A stretch of 64,000 nt of DNA. It comes from Desmonostoc muscorum FACHB-395 (lineage in GTDB: Bacteria; Cyanobacteriota; Cyanobacteriia; Cyanobacteriales; Nostocaceae). The stretch spans positions 62,001 through 126,000 of the forward strand of contig NZ_JACJSF010000015.1 of NCBI RefSeq assembly GCF_014698035.1, in the 5' to 3' direction. Position numbers and translations under genes: made by a program. The notes under the pieces are model-generated. The model was not told the DNA's origin and ran no database searches. It worked only from the letters and a program-made list of their open reading frames with translations. Positions 19,106 to 28,264 of the stretch are shown here, piece after piece. Within the stretch, counting starts at the first letter, position 1. Every line of letters starts with the position of its first letter.

Positions 19106-19927
19106 TTATTGTCTAGCCGAGCCTGATTTTTTCATTCCAGGTTGGTTTGGCGGAGTTGGGGCATTTGGTTGGCGACTAGTACGGAAAGTCACATTCACAC
19201 CTTCATTCGATTGCTCCAGAACCAGCAGAGGCGTGGGTTTAGCCTTTTGATCCCAATGCATAGTAGCAATCCGACCTTGAATTGTTGGTTGCCAACTATC
19301 TTCATCTTCTATGGGACTTAGGTAAGTTTCTATACAGTCAATAATTTGACTAATAGTTGCAGAAGTTGCTTGCGTTGGTAACTTCATTAACCGGACTTGA
19401 ATACGGAACAGCACTCGTTTAGCAGAATTTCCTGGACTACCAGTTTCATACTCTACATCAAAAATTTCATCTACTTGCCGTCCAGCGCTATTAGCAATTC
19501 CGACAGATCCTTGTTGCGCTTGATTTGGCCGCAGGGCTTGAGTAACTTTTTCTTTGATCTGAATCTTCACTTGATTAAGGATTGCAAAATGAAACACCTC
19601 CTCTGACATCCGCATTCGCAGATAATCTAGGTTAAAATCCCGTGAGTTGACCAAATCGGGATTAGTTTCCATTTTGCGAATCGTTTCCAGCGCCAGCTTA
19701 AACTTTTTCTCTAATTCTCGCGCCCGGAATTGTTCAAACTTAATTTTTTTCTCCAGCTTATCCATCTGGAGTTTACTATATACAATCAAAGCAATCACCA
19801 CTAAAGCCAGTCCTCCAGAAGTTACCAACAATAACGTTGGTATTTGAGGATTACTTGCTGGCACTTCCTGGGATGCCTTTTTAGGCTTTGATCCTGAGGA
19901 TTGGGCAAGATACATCGAAGTGGGCAT
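19106..19927 (-). CDS. Conserved membrane-anchored hypothetical protein
   Basis: 273 residues from the ATG at 19927 (MPTSMYLAQSSG); the frame can start at 19999, and another ATG lies at 19915, so the start is uncertain. There is one membrane helix (IPTLLLVTSGGLALVVIALI, about residues 29-50 of the shorter form), then a charged coiled coil (KLQMDKLEKKIKFEQFRARE), a mixed alpha/beta domain and a proline-rich tail ending PGMKKSGSARQ. No enzymatic motif was recognised. The style is that of cyanobacterium-specific envelope proteins. It is divergent from the HAD phosphatase, with a short shared promoter region. Confidence 0.7.
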   Translation of the reverse strand: MPTSMYLAQSSGSKPKKASQEVPASNPQIPTLLLVTSGGLALVVIALIVYSKLQMDKLEKKIKFEQFRARELEKKFKLALETIRKMETNPDLVNSRDFNLDYLRMRMSEEVFHFAILNQVKIQIKEKVTQALRPNQAQQGSVGIANSAGRQVDEIFDVEYETGSPGNSAKRVLFRIQVRLMKLPTQATSATISQIIDCIETYLSPIEDEDSWQPTIQGRIATMHWDQKAKPTPLLVLEQSNEGVNVTFRTSRQPNAPTPPNQPGMKKSGSARQ

Positions 19928-20031
19928 GGTTGGAAACTGAAAAACTTGACTCCTGATGTTTAGGATGCCCAAATCTTCAATGCCATCTTGCTGTATCATT
20001 AATATTTTTAACAGTTTTTACAAAACCGCGT

Positions 20032-20829
20032 ATGTCCAGACACCAGAATGTCCCTGCCCTGTCTGACGTTTCATCTACAAGCTTTAGCAATATTCGTCTG
20101 ATAGCCACAGACATGGATGGCACGCTAACTAGACGAGGAAAATTTACTACCCCACTGCTACAAGCTTTAGAGGATTTAGCGGCAGTTGACATTAAGGTGA
20201 TGATTGTTACAGGGCGTTCTGCTGGGTGGGTGAGTGGATTGAGTAGCCTGATGCCGGTTGCAGGTGCGATCGCAGAAAATGGTGGTTTGTACTTTCCATC
20301 TGGGAATCACAAACCAGTAGTATTAACACCTATTTCCGATTTAGCCAAACATCGCCAGCACTTGGCTACGACTTTTGAAAATTTACAAACTAAATTTCCT
20401 CAAATCCAAGAATCTGCTGATAATCGCTTTCGTGTCACTGACTGGACTTTTGATGTAGCTGGTTTGAGTCAAGATGAACTACAAACCCTAGACAGTCTTT
20501 GTCAACAAATGGGTTGGGGATTTACCTATAGCAACGTGCAGTGTCACATTAAACCCCAAGGGCAAGATAAAGCTGTGGGATTGTTGCAGGTATTGCGCGA
20601 ATATTTGCCCCATTACTCGCCAGAACAAATTGTCACTGTTGGCGATAGTCCCAATGATGAAAGTTTATTTGATCGGCGTTATTTTCCTGTTTCTGTAGGC
20701 GTGGCAAACGTTTTGGAATATGTGAATCAGTTGAAATATCACCCTGCTTATATTACCAATGCTGCCGAAGGTGAAGGATTTTGCGAGTTATCTAGTTATA
20801 TTTTGAAAAGCTTGCACATCTCAAGTTAG
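20032..20829 (+). CDS. HAD-IIB family hydrolase (Cof-type phosphatase)
   Basis: 265 residues. All four haloacid dehalogenase motifs are visible: motif I DMDGTL (nucleophile D27, acid D29), motif II VTGRS (59-63), motif III lysine K180 in QGQDKA, and motif IV GDSPND (204-209). The cap domain between motifs II and III is of the C2B type. Members dephosphorylate sugar phosphates or phosphoglycerate derivatives (sucrose-phosphate and mannosyl-3-phosphoglycerate phosphatases are relatives); the real substrate cannot be told from sequence. ATG start, probably monocistronic. Confidence 0.85.
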   Translation: MSRHQNVPALSDVSSTSFSNIRLIATDMDGTLTRRGKFTTPLLQALEDLAAVDIKVMIVTGRSAGWVSGLSSLMPVAGAIAENGGLYFPSGNHKPVVLTPISDLAKHRQHLATTFENLQTKFPQIQESADNRFRVTDWTFDVAGLSQDELQTLDSLCQQMGWGFTYSNVQCHIKPQGQDKAVGLLQVLREYLPHYSPEQIVTVGDSPNDESLFDRRYFPVSVGVANVLEYVNQLKYHPAYITNAAEGEGFCELSSYILKSLHISS

Positions 20830-20879
20830 GGAGAAGTAAAGTTGTTCTACAATAATCTCGTAGCACTGATTTTACAACT

Positions 20880-21620
20880 ATGACGGCTACTCTACCTGTT
20901 AGTGTCGAATCAGAAATCTTCTACCCCAGTGCTGATGGTCAACCAGTGGCAGAAACTTACGACCACCTTTATGCCTTGCTAACTACCTTAGAAGTCCTGC
21001 AACAGTATTTGGCAAATAGTCAGGCAACAGTATTGGGAAATCAATTTCTTTACTATGCACAAGGCTTTCCTAAGTTGCGGGTAGCCCCAGATGTGATGGT
21101 GATTTTTGATGTTGCACCCGGTGGTCGGGACAACTATAAAATCTGGGAAGAGGGTCAAGTACCCACAGTTATTTTTGAAATGACATCCTTTGGGACTAAG
21201 GGACAAGACGAAATCTTTAAAAAGACTCTCTATGAGCAGTTAGGTGTCAAGGAATACTGGCTATTTGACCCTAAAGGCGAGTGGGTGGAACAACAGCTAC
21301 GTGGCTATCGCCTGCGGGGAGAAATTTACGAACCTATACAAGATGGGCGCAGTGAACCGTTACAACTACGCTTGGTGGTTGAGGGAAGGCTAATTGGATT
21401 TTATCGAGAGGATACAGGGGAAAAATTACTGATTCCAAATGAACTGTTAGAAGCTTTACGACAAGAAGTTTTAGCAAGACAGCAGGCAGAAGAACTAGTA
21501 GAACAAGAACGTCAACGAGCAGAACAGGAACGTCAACGAGCAGAACAAGCAGAATTGCAGATAGAACAGTTAAAGGCGAGGTTGCGATCGCTTAATGTAG
21601 ACCCTGATACTATTCAGTAA
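20880..21620 (+). CDS. Uma2 family (DUF820) endonuclease-like protein with coiled-coil tail
   Basis: 246 residues. The PD-(D/E)XK-like core of the Uma2 family is present: LRVAPDVMVIFDV (about 59-72), IFEMTSFGTKGQDE and LYEQLGVKEYWLFDP. This family is hugely expanded in cyanobacteria and has no settled biological role. The C-terminal 45 residues form a coiled coil, partly a perfect 7-residue duplication (EQERQRAEQERQRA) encoded by a 21-base tandem repeat. It follows the HAD gene by 50 bases and may be co-transcribed. Confidence 0.85.
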   Translation: MTATLPVSVESEIFYPSADGQPVAETYDHLYALLTTLEVLQQYLANSQATVLGNQFLYYAQGFPKLRVAPDVMVIFDVAPGGRDNYKIWEEGQVPTVIFEMTSFGTKGQDEIFKKTLYEQLGVKEYWLFDPKGEWVEQQLRGYRLRGEIYEPIQDGRSEPLQLRLVVEGRLIGFYREDTGEKLLIPNELLEALRQEVLARQQAEELVEQERQRAEQERQRAEQAELQIEQLKARLRSLNVDPDTIQ

Positions 21621-22205
21621 CATACAGGCTGTAAGTCCAGAAGTTGCTGTAGCTATATCCGTCGTAGATATTGCATCCATTTTACTGGGTAATAATAGTT
21701 TCATGGTAGTACCCTCAAACCTCATCGTCTTTGAGACATAAATCACTAGACATCAGGAAATCTAATGATAAAGACGTGAATATTTAGCGATCTCTTTTCA
21801 AGTGGTTATGAAACTAAGATACGTGTAATTTACTGCAATACGGTTTGAAAAACTTTACCCTGTCTGGGTTTGGTAATTTGCTATATCTGAATTTTTCACC
21901 CGTTAATTTACAACAGAAAATTAAGCCGTTCGAGATCATCTACCAAGTTTTGTTTCTATCTCAGCCCAATCCCAAGTAAACAATTTGTTACCTATGTCTT
22001 TGCTATATTTATTACCTTAGACAGAATACAATATATGGGGTATACCACGTTTCAATCTCAGAAATCTCAACAGTACTAATTTGATTGAGGAAACTGTTTT
22101 ATACAGTGATTTTCAGAGGTTAGCGTTTTATTTACAACTTCCAATAGAAATTCCAAGACCAATGTAAAGTCAAGAATTTACCTTTAAATACCGAGGTATT
22201 AAATT
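21621..22205. other. AT-rich intergenic region
   Basis: 585 bases without a credible gene, repeat family member or RNA that I can recognise. It presumably holds the promoter of the small gene at 22206, whose ribosome binding site GAGG lies at its end. Confidence 0.4.
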
Positions 22206-22370
22206 ATGCAGGAAATTGAAAGATTCTTTAGCAACTTCTTCAGTGGCATAATCAACCGTTTTAAGTATTCTGCGATGGACGCTGCCGATCGCAAAATGAG
22301 AGAAACTATCGACGAGCAGGTAGAACAAAGACGACAAAAACCCAAGCCCAAGGATGAGGAAGAACGCTAG
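22206..22370 (+). CDS. Small hypothetical protein, 54 residues
   Basis: Starts MQEIERFFSNFFSGIINRFK and ends in a highly charged tail, KPKPKDEEER. The ATG is preceded by GAGG at a spacing of 9. The N-terminal half is an amphipathic helix (aromatic and isoleucine face), and the C-terminal half is charged, as in small membrane-peripheral or stress-related cyanobacterial proteins. A HIP1-like GCCGATCGC lies inside it. The function is unknown. The good ribosome binding site and protein-like composition are the reasons for calling it. Confidence 0.65.
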   Translation: MQEIERFFSNFFSGIINRFKYSAMDAADRKMRETIDEQVEQRRQKPKPKDEEER

Positions 22371-22602
22371 TAGATAGGTTTTTTGGGCTAGTTTAACTAA
22401 TTGGTAATTTCTGAGTTAAATAAAAGCATAGCGCTTCCTATTGTTGAGTGGGCAGCGCTTTTTATCGCCCTTACCAAACACTCTAGCGAATGTGCTAACC
22501 TAGTATGGTTAACTAATCTCGCACATCTGAGAATTCGGGTGTTTCCCAGGTTGGGAAATACACTTGGATGGAGGTTTAACCCGAATCGGAGTTGAAAAAT
22601 AT

Positions 22603-23397
22603 ATGCCAGTAGTTTCATTGGCTCAAATGATGGAGTCAGGGGTTCACTTTGGGCATCAGACCCGGCGTTGGAACCCAAAAATGTCTCCTTACATTTATAC
22701 TTCCCGCAATGGTGTGCATATTATCGACTTGGTGCAAACTGCCCAGTTGATGGATAATGCTTACAATTACATGCGATCGCACGCAGAACAAGGGAAGAAA
22801 TTTCTTTTCGTCGGCACCAAGCGCCAAGCAGCTGGAATTATCGCCCAAGAAGCTAGTCGTTGTGGTTCCCACTACATTAACCAACGCTGGTTGGGCGGAA
22901 TGTTGACCAACTGGGCAACCATCAAAACACGGGTTGACCGTTTGAAAGATTTAGAACGCCGTGAAGAAACTGGCGCACTAGATTTATTACCGAAAAAAGA
23001 AGCCTCAATGCTACGTCGGGAAATGACGAAGCTTCAGAAATATTTAGGCGGCATTAAAACAATGCGGAAAGTGCCCGATATCGTGGTAATCGTAGACCAA
23101 CGACGGGAATATAACGCAGTTCAAGAATGCCAAAAGCTGAATATTCCTATTGTGTCTATGTTGGATACAAACTGCGATCCAGATGTAGTAGATATCCCCA
23201 TTCCAGCAAACGACGATGCTATCAGATCAATTAAGCTGATAGTCGGAAAATTGGCAGATGCCATTTATGAAGGTCGTCACGGTCAGCTAGATGCTGAAGA
23301 TGATTACGAAGATTACGACGGTAGTGAGTATGACGATGACTACGAAGAAACCGAATATACTGATGCCGTAATTCCCGAAGAGGAACCAGAAGAATAG
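22603..23397 (+). CDS. rpsB: 30S ribosomal protein S2
   Basis: 264 residues from the ATG at 22603, which has GGAG upstream and gives the canonical start [20 protein letters not shown]; an upstream in-frame ATG at 22564 is out of line with the family. Diagnostic segments are [23 protein letters not shown] and [18 protein letters not shown]. The last ~40 residues form a very acidic tail ([20 protein letters not shown]) found in cyanobacterial S2. It lies upstream of tsf as in most bacteria. A hairpin after the gene (23445-23476) may terminate or attenuate transcription. Confidence 0.97.
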   Translation: MPVVSLAQMMESGVHFGHQTRRWNPKMSPYIYTSRNGVHIIDLVQTAQLMDNAYNYMRSHAEQGKKFLFVGTKRQAAGIIAQEASRCGSHYINQRWLGGMLTNWATIKTRVDRLKDLERREETGALDLLPKKEASMLRREMTKLQKYLGGIKTMRKVPDIVVIVDQRREYNAVQECQKLNIPIVSMLDTNCDPDVVDIPIPANDDAIRSIKLIVGKLADAIYEGRHGQLDAEDDYEDYDGSEYDDDYEETEYTDAVIPEEEPEE

Positions 23398-23401
23398 TGC
23401 T

Positions 23402-23438
23402 GTTAGCGGAAAGCTAAGGTTTAGCCCGTGCTGAGTAA
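23402..23438 (+). repeat. 37-bp dispersed repeat, copy 2
   Basis: Nearly identical to 9978-10014 (one difference, TTTAGCCC here against TTTAGCTC). It begins 5 bases after the rpsB stop codon, inside the rpsB-tsf spacer. Confidence 0.7.
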
Positions 23439-23444
23439 GATAGA

Positions 23445-23481
23445 AAGACTCAGCAAATTTAATAATGCTGAGTCTTGATTT
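23445..23481 (+). terminator. Hairpin terminator after rpsB
   Basis: AAGACTCAGCA (23445-23455) pairs with TGCTGAGTCTT (23466-23476) and is followed by GATTTTT. It could end the rpsB transcript or attenuate read-through into tsf. Confidence 0.68.
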
Positions 23482-23608
23482 TTGAAGTTGTTAAGTTGTG
23501 ATTTGTCAATGAAGAATAAAATTGATGACTGAACACTCAAAACTCAGCACTCAGCACTAAATTAGGTGAGTGATTACAACTCGAGGTCAAGTTAGGAATT
23601 GAGGCAAA

Positions 23609-24553
23609 ATGGCGGAAATATCTGCAAAACTCGTCCAAGAGCTACGCCAAAAAACTGGTGCCGGCATGATGGACTGCAAAAAGGCGCTGATAGAGACTGA
23701 AGGCAACGTAGAAGAAGCCGCAGACTGGCTACGGAAAAAGGGCATCTCTAAAGCGGGGGCAAAAAGCGATCGCATTGCGGCAGAAGGTCTAGTAGACACT
23801 TACATTCAGCCAGGTGGTCGAGTGGGTGTACTCATTGAAGTCAACTGCCAAACCGACTTTGTTGCTCGTAACGAGGCTTTTAAAGCTTTAGTTAAGAACC
23901 TGGCAAAGCAAGCAGCGACAGCTAATAGTGTTGAGTCTTTGCTGGCTCAACCCTATATTGAGAATGAAAGTGCGACTGTAGAAGAATCCATCAAGCAAAC
24001 TATTGCCACCCTTGGTGAAAACATCCAAGTGCGCCGCTTTGTTAATTTTGCAATAGCAGAAGGCACACAAGGCGTAGTAGACAGCTACATTCACACTGGC
24101 GGTCGAGTTGGTGTATTAGTAGAACTGGGTTCTCAAACTGAGTCAGTGGCTACTAACTCAGACTTTCAAAGCTTGGCACGGAACACTGCAATGCAAGTTG
24201 CGGCTTGTCCAAATGTCGAGTATGTAAGCGTAGACCAAATCCCCGCCGAAATCGCCCAAAAAGAAAAAGACATTGAAATGGGCAAGGATGATTTGGCGAA
24301 CAAGCCAGAGAATATCAAAGAAAAGATTGTTCAGGGACGGATTGAAAAACGCCTGAAAGAATTGACTTTGATCGATCAGCCTTACATCCGCGATCAGAGT
24401 ATTTCCGTGGAAGACCTTTTTAAGCAATCGAAGGCGCAATTAGGCGAAGAGATTCAAGTGACTCGCTTTGTCCGCTATATATTGGGCGAAGGCATTGAGA
24501 AGCAAGAAATTAGCTTTGCTGATGAAGTCGCTGCACAAATGGGCGGTAAGTAA
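23609..24553 (+). CDS. tsf: Elongation factor Ts
   Basis: 314 residues, guanine nucleotide exchange factor for EF-Tu. The N-terminal UBA-like domain (residues 1-50) has [16 protein letters not shown], followed by the [10 protein letters not shown] motif (about 75-90) that contacts EF-Tu. Two core subdomains with internal similarity follow ([20 protein letters not shown] and [20 protein letters not shown]). The long form is normal for cyanobacteria and plastids. It lies about 210 bases after rpsB. A strong terminator follows. Confidence 0.97.
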   Translation: MAEISAKLVQELRQKTGAGMMDCKKALIETEGNVEEAADWLRKKGISKAGAKSDRIAAEGLVDTYIQPGGRVGVLIEVNCQTDFVARNEAFKALVKNLAKQAATANSVESLLAQPYIENESATVEESIKQTIATLGENIQVRRFVNFAIAEGTQGVVDSYIHTGGRVGVLVELGSQTESVATNSDFQSLARNTAMQVAACPNVEYVSVDQIPAEIAQKEKDIEMGKDDLANKPENIKEKIVQGRIEKRLKELTLIDQPYIRDQSISVEDLFKQSKAQLGEEIQVTRFVRYILGEGIEKQEISFADEVAAQMGGK

Positions 24554-24615
24554 TATTATTGGTCATTGGTCATTGGTCATTCACAAATGACAAAGGACAA
24601 ATGACTCTTTACCAA

Positions 24616-24650
24616 ACAGGTCAAGCAAATAGCCTGACCTGTGTTTTTTT
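24616..24650 (+). terminator. Rho-independent terminator of tsf
   Basis: ACAGGTCA (24616-24623) and TGACCTGT (24635-24642) form the stem, followed by G and seven T (24644-24650). It is preceded by ATTGGTC and AATGACA short repeats (24555-24605). Confidence 0.88.
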
Positions 24651-24769
24651 AGTAGAGACGCGAAATATCGCACTTAAATTTAAAATCTAAACTTCTTTGG
24701 GAAGTTATTATAAAATAAATTCGTACATTTGTACTATGTAATAGTTCACATGGACAAGAACGAAAAGAT

Positions 24770-25609
24770 ATGGCAAGAGCAATCGAGCGAATTGAACGGG
24801 ATATTGCAGCATTAAAAGAAGCGATTCGGGCGATCGCAGTAGAGCTACAAACCGCTTATGCTAGTTATCTAAACACCTTGGGGCTAGCTGTACGAAAACA
24901 GTTGATCCTAGCGAGTTATCACCTTTGTACACAGGGGTATCCCGAAAACTTTCTGCATTTGTCATTGAATCAGCGCCAGCAATTGCAACAAGCCATCCGC
25001 AAGTTGGGGCAAGTGGCAGCGCAACAATTGCTCACTTCTATTAAAATTCAGGAAGTTGGGTTAGATAAAGGAGATGAAGATGAAGATGAGGAGAATAAGG
25101 AAGTAACATCTTCTGAACTTCTGGACACCTCGAATTCTCAGTCTCTCACCGCCGACACCTCTAATCCTATAGAACTAGTAAAATGGCAACAGAACTTAGA
25201 AGAAGTAACGCAAGATATACTGAAAAAACTATCACATGATGCTAATGTTTTAATACAAAAGTCTGGAATATTACCTAAAAAATTACCAGAACCGATTTTA
25301 GCAGCAGCTGCGGCTGCATCAGAAGCATCGGCTGAAGTCATGCCAGGACCACCCAACTTATTAAACTTAGTAATTGAAATTGAAAATGAGCAGCAGTCAG
25401 AAGATTCTGGGCTGACGCAAATTATGGCTATTAACCTGCGGCTAGGAGAAATTGAATTTGCTGATGTGACACTCTCATCTGAGCGCAGGCAAATCCGCAG
25501 TATTTTAGTTCAGCTAAACAAGCTAGGACGAGAGTATCAAAAGAAACATCGAGAAAGAGCGATCGCTGAAGCTGAAGCTGCATGGCGTGCTAGTTGGTTT
25601 GAGGATTAG
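24770..25609 (+). CDS. Conserved cyanobacterial hypothetical protein
   Basis: 279 residues, largely helical. The N-terminal part (MARAIERIERDIAALKEAIR, through about residue 100) is a coiled-coil region. A very acidic linker (DKGDEDEDEENKE, near residue 105) leads to an alanine- and proline-containing stretch (ILAAAAAASEASAEVMPGPP). The last ~80 residues (RLGEIEFADVTLSSERRQIR onward) are helical, rich in charge, and end AEAAWRASWFED. No catalytic motif is visible. It directly precedes recG, with a short-repeat spacer. The function is unknown. Confidence 0.75.
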   Translation: MARAIERIERDIAALKEAIRAIAVELQTAYASYLNTLGLAVRKQLILASYHLCTQGYPENFLHLSLNQRQQLQQAIRKLGQVAAQQLLTSIKIQEVGLDKGDEDEDEENKEVTSSELLDTSNSQSLTADTSNPIELVKWQQNLEEVTQDILKKLSHDANVLIQKSGILPKKLPEPILAAAAAASEASAEVMPGPPNLLNLVIEIENEQQSEDSGLTQIMAINLRLGEIEFADVTLSSERRQIRSILVQLNKLGREYQKKHRERAIAEAEAAWRASWFED

Positions 25610-25704
25610 TCATTTGTCCTTTGTCCTTTGTCCTTTGTCCAGAGTCAAATGACCAATGACCAATGACTAATGACTAATGACTTATGACTAATGACTTATG
25701 ACCA
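25610..25704. repeat. Short tandem repeats before recG
   Basis: Units of TTTGTCC (four) and then AATGACY/TTATGAC (about ten) fill the whole spacer between the hypothetical gene and recG. The array runs right up to and supplies the recG start codon. Confidence 0.8.
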
Positions 25705-28227
25705 ATGACTAATGAAAAACCAGATTGGATACGATTGCACAAAGCCTTGGCAATAGAAGCCGAACGGGGCTTTACAGACTTGATGGGTAGAGAATATCGC
25801 TTCAGTGAATTTTTAAGCCTGACTTTGGGCAAATTCCCAACAGGCTTACCCCAAACTGAACGCCGCCGTTGGCAAGGACTAGCAGTGCAATTTGCTAGTT
25901 ATCCACATCTAGCACTGGAAGAAAGACAATATTTAATAGCAGAAACTCGTAGGTATCTATCACAACTCCAGCAAAATGAGCAGGGGGAGGAAGGGAAGCA
26001 GGGGAGCAGGGGAGCAGGGGAGCAGGGGAGAATTAATCAATTAAAAATTCAAGTTGCGCTTCCAGCGCACCAAAGGCGCGACCCAAAATCTCCCATTGTT
26101 AGTGAGATGAGTCGGAGGCTTGCACCGAAAATTGACCAAAAACTCAGTGATTTACCAGAAATAGGTTTCAAAAAAGCTGATAATTTGGCGCGGCTTGGTT
26201 TACACACCGTCCGCGACTTGCTTTTCTATTATCCTCGTGACCACATTGATTATGCGCGTCAGGTGAATATCCGCGAGTTACAGGCAGGTGAGACGGTGAC
26301 AATAGTGGCTACAGTGAAGCGTTGTAACTGCTTTAGTAGCCCTAAAAATCAGAAATTATCAATTTTAGAACTGGTCGTAAAAGATAATAGCGGTCAACTC
26401 AAAATTGGTCGTTTTTACGCAGGTACACGCTTTAGTAGTCGCGCTTGGCAAGAAAGTTTAAAACGTCGTTATCCAGTGGGTAGTATTTTAGCCGCGTGTG
26501 GGTTGGTGAAAGAAAGTAAATACGGCTTGACGCTTGATAATCCAGAACTAGAGGTTTTGGCAAATCCAGGAGATTCGATTGAGTCGCTAAATATTGGGCG
26601 AGTAGTGCCAATTTATGGATTGACTGAAGGCGTAGTGGCGAATACAGTCCGACAGGCGGTAATTACTGCTTTACCTGCTGCGGCTAACCTGAAAGACCCT
26701 TTACCAAGTGGTTTGCGGCAGAAATATGGTTTGATGGAATTGAAAGATGCGATCGCTAATATCCATTTTCCCAGCGATAGCGCCGCCCTACAAGTTGCCC
26801 GTCGCCGCCTAGTTTTTGATGAATTTTTCTACCTACAACTTGGATTACTGCAACGTCAGCAGCAAGCAAGAGCGATTCAAACTAGCGCCATCCTTGTCCC
26901 GCGAGGTCAACTTGTAGAAAAATTCCACGAAATACTGCCTTTTAAACTCACTGGCGCACAGCAACGAGTTCTCAACGACATTCTCAACGACTTACAAAAA
27001 CCTGTGCCAATGAATCGTTTGGTGCAAGGCGATGTCGGTTCTGGTAAAACCGTCGTCGCTGTGCTAGCTATCCTCGCAGCAATTCAATCTGGCTACCAAG
27101 CGGCGTTAATGGCTCCCACAGAAGTTTTGGCAGAACAACATTATCGCAAGTTAGTTAGCTGGTTTAACCTCTTGCATTTACCAGTGGAATTACTGACAGG
27201 TTCTACTAAAACTGCTAAACGAAGACAAATACATTCTCAGTTAGGAACTGGTGAATTACCCTTGTTAGTGGGAACTCATGCCTTAATTCAAGACTCTGTA
27301 AACTTCCAGCAACTGGGGTTAGTGGTAATAGATGAACAGCATCGCTTTGGAGTAGAACAACGGGCGCGTTTGCAACAAAAAGGCGAACAACCCCATGTGT
27401 TAACTATGACAGCTACCCCGATTCCTCGAACCTTGGCACTGACGATACACGGGGATTTAGATGTCAGCCAGATTGATGAGTTACCACCAGGACGGCAAAA
27501 GATTCAGACAACAGTATTGTCAGGACAGCAACGCAACCATGCTTACGACCTCATCCGTCGAGAAATTGCCCAAGGTAGACAAGTTTATGTGGTTTTGCCC
27601 TTGGTCGAGGAATCAGAAAAACTGGATTTGCGATCGGCTGTTGATGAGCATCAAAAGTTACAAGAAAGTATTTTTCCCGATTTTCAAGTGGGATTACTGC
27701 ACGGTCGTATGAGTTCAGCCGAAAAGGACGAATCTATTACCAAATTCCGTGATAACCAAACGCAGGTTTTGGTTTCTACTACCGTTGTCGAGGTTGGTGT
27801 AGACGTACCTAACGCTACAGTAATGCTCATCGAAAATGCAGAGCGATTTGGCTTATCACAACTGCACCAATTGCGTGGGCGTGTAGGTCGTGGTGCGGCT
27901 CAATCTTACTGTCTGTTGATGAGCAGTTCCAGAAGTCCTGATGCTCAACAACGGTTGAAAGTGTTGGAACAATCTCAGGATGGCTTTTTCATTTCTGAGA
28001 TGGATATGCGTTTTCGGGGCCCAGGGCAAGTGCTGGGAACTCGTCAATCGGGAGTGCCAGATTTTACCTTAGCAAGCTTGGTTGAAGATGAAGAAGTTTT
28101 ACTTTTAGCGCGGCAAGCAGCAGAAAAAATAATAGAGATGGATGTTACTCTAGAGCGCTGGTATTTGATGAAAGAAGAGTTGAAGTATCGATATGAACGG
28201 TTAATGGGTGGAGCGATTTTGACGTAA
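25705..28227 (+). CDS. recG: ATP-dependent DNA helicase RecG
   Basis: 840 residues, a superfamily 2 helicase that remodels stalled forks and branched recombination intermediates. The wedge (OB-fold) domain is at about 190-330. Walker A GDVGSGKT is at 442-449, the DEQH box at 543-546, TATPIPRT follows, and motif VI lies in LHQLRGRVGRG. A ~120-residue N-terminal extension is usual in cyanobacteria and plants. Within it, around residues 92-109, a GGGGAGCA short tandem repeat encodes a low-complexity insert (QGSRGAGEQGR) without breaking the frame. The start ATG lies in a short repeat, so the true start could be slightly different. Confidence 0.96.
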   Translation: MTNEKPDWIRLHKALAIEAERGFTDLMGREYRFSEFLSLTLGKFPTGLPQTERRRWQGLAVQFASYPHLALEERQYLIAETRRYLSQLQQNEQGEEGKQGSRGAGEQGRINQLKIQVALPAHQRRDPKSPIVSEMSRRLAPKIDQKLSDLPEIGFKKADNLARLGLHTVRDLLFYYPRDHIDYARQVNIRELQAGETVTIVATVKRCNCFSSPKNQKLSILELVVKDNSGQLKIGRFYAGTRFSSRAWQESLKRRYPVGSILAACGLVKESKYGLTLDNPELEVLANPGDSIESLNIGRVVPIYGLTEGVVANTVRQAVITALPAAANLKDPLPSGLRQKYGLMELKDAIANIHFPSDSAALQVARRRLVFDEFFYLQLGLLQRQQQARAIQTSAILVPRGQLVEKFHEILPFKLTGAQQRVLNDILNDLQKPVPMNRLVQGDVGSGKTVVAVLAILAAIQSGYQAALMAPTEVLAEQHYRKLVSWFNLLHLPVELLTGSTKTAKRRQIHSQLGTGELPLLVGTHALIQDSVNFQQLGLVVIDEQHRFGVEQRARLQQKGEQPHVLTMTATPIPRTLALTIHGDLDVSQIDELPPGRQKIQTTVLSGQQRNHAYDLIRREIAQGRQVYVVLPLVEESEKLDLRSAVDEHQKLQESIFPDFQVGLLHGRMSSAEKDESITKFRDNQTQVLVSTTVVEVGVDVPNATVMLIENAERFGLSQLHQLRGRVGRGAAQSYCLLMSSSRSPDAQQRLKVLEQSQDGFFISEMDMRFRGPGQVLGTRQSGVPDFTLASLVEDEEVLLLARQAAEKIIEMDVTLERWYLMKEELKYRYERLMGGAILT

Positions 28228-28264
28228 TGTGACCGGATAAAATACCAATCTCATAGCTATTTAA

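Noticed and set aside
25610..25704. CRISPR-like or phage attachment array
   Set aside because: Heptamer short tandem repeats of the usual Nostoc type, no spacers.
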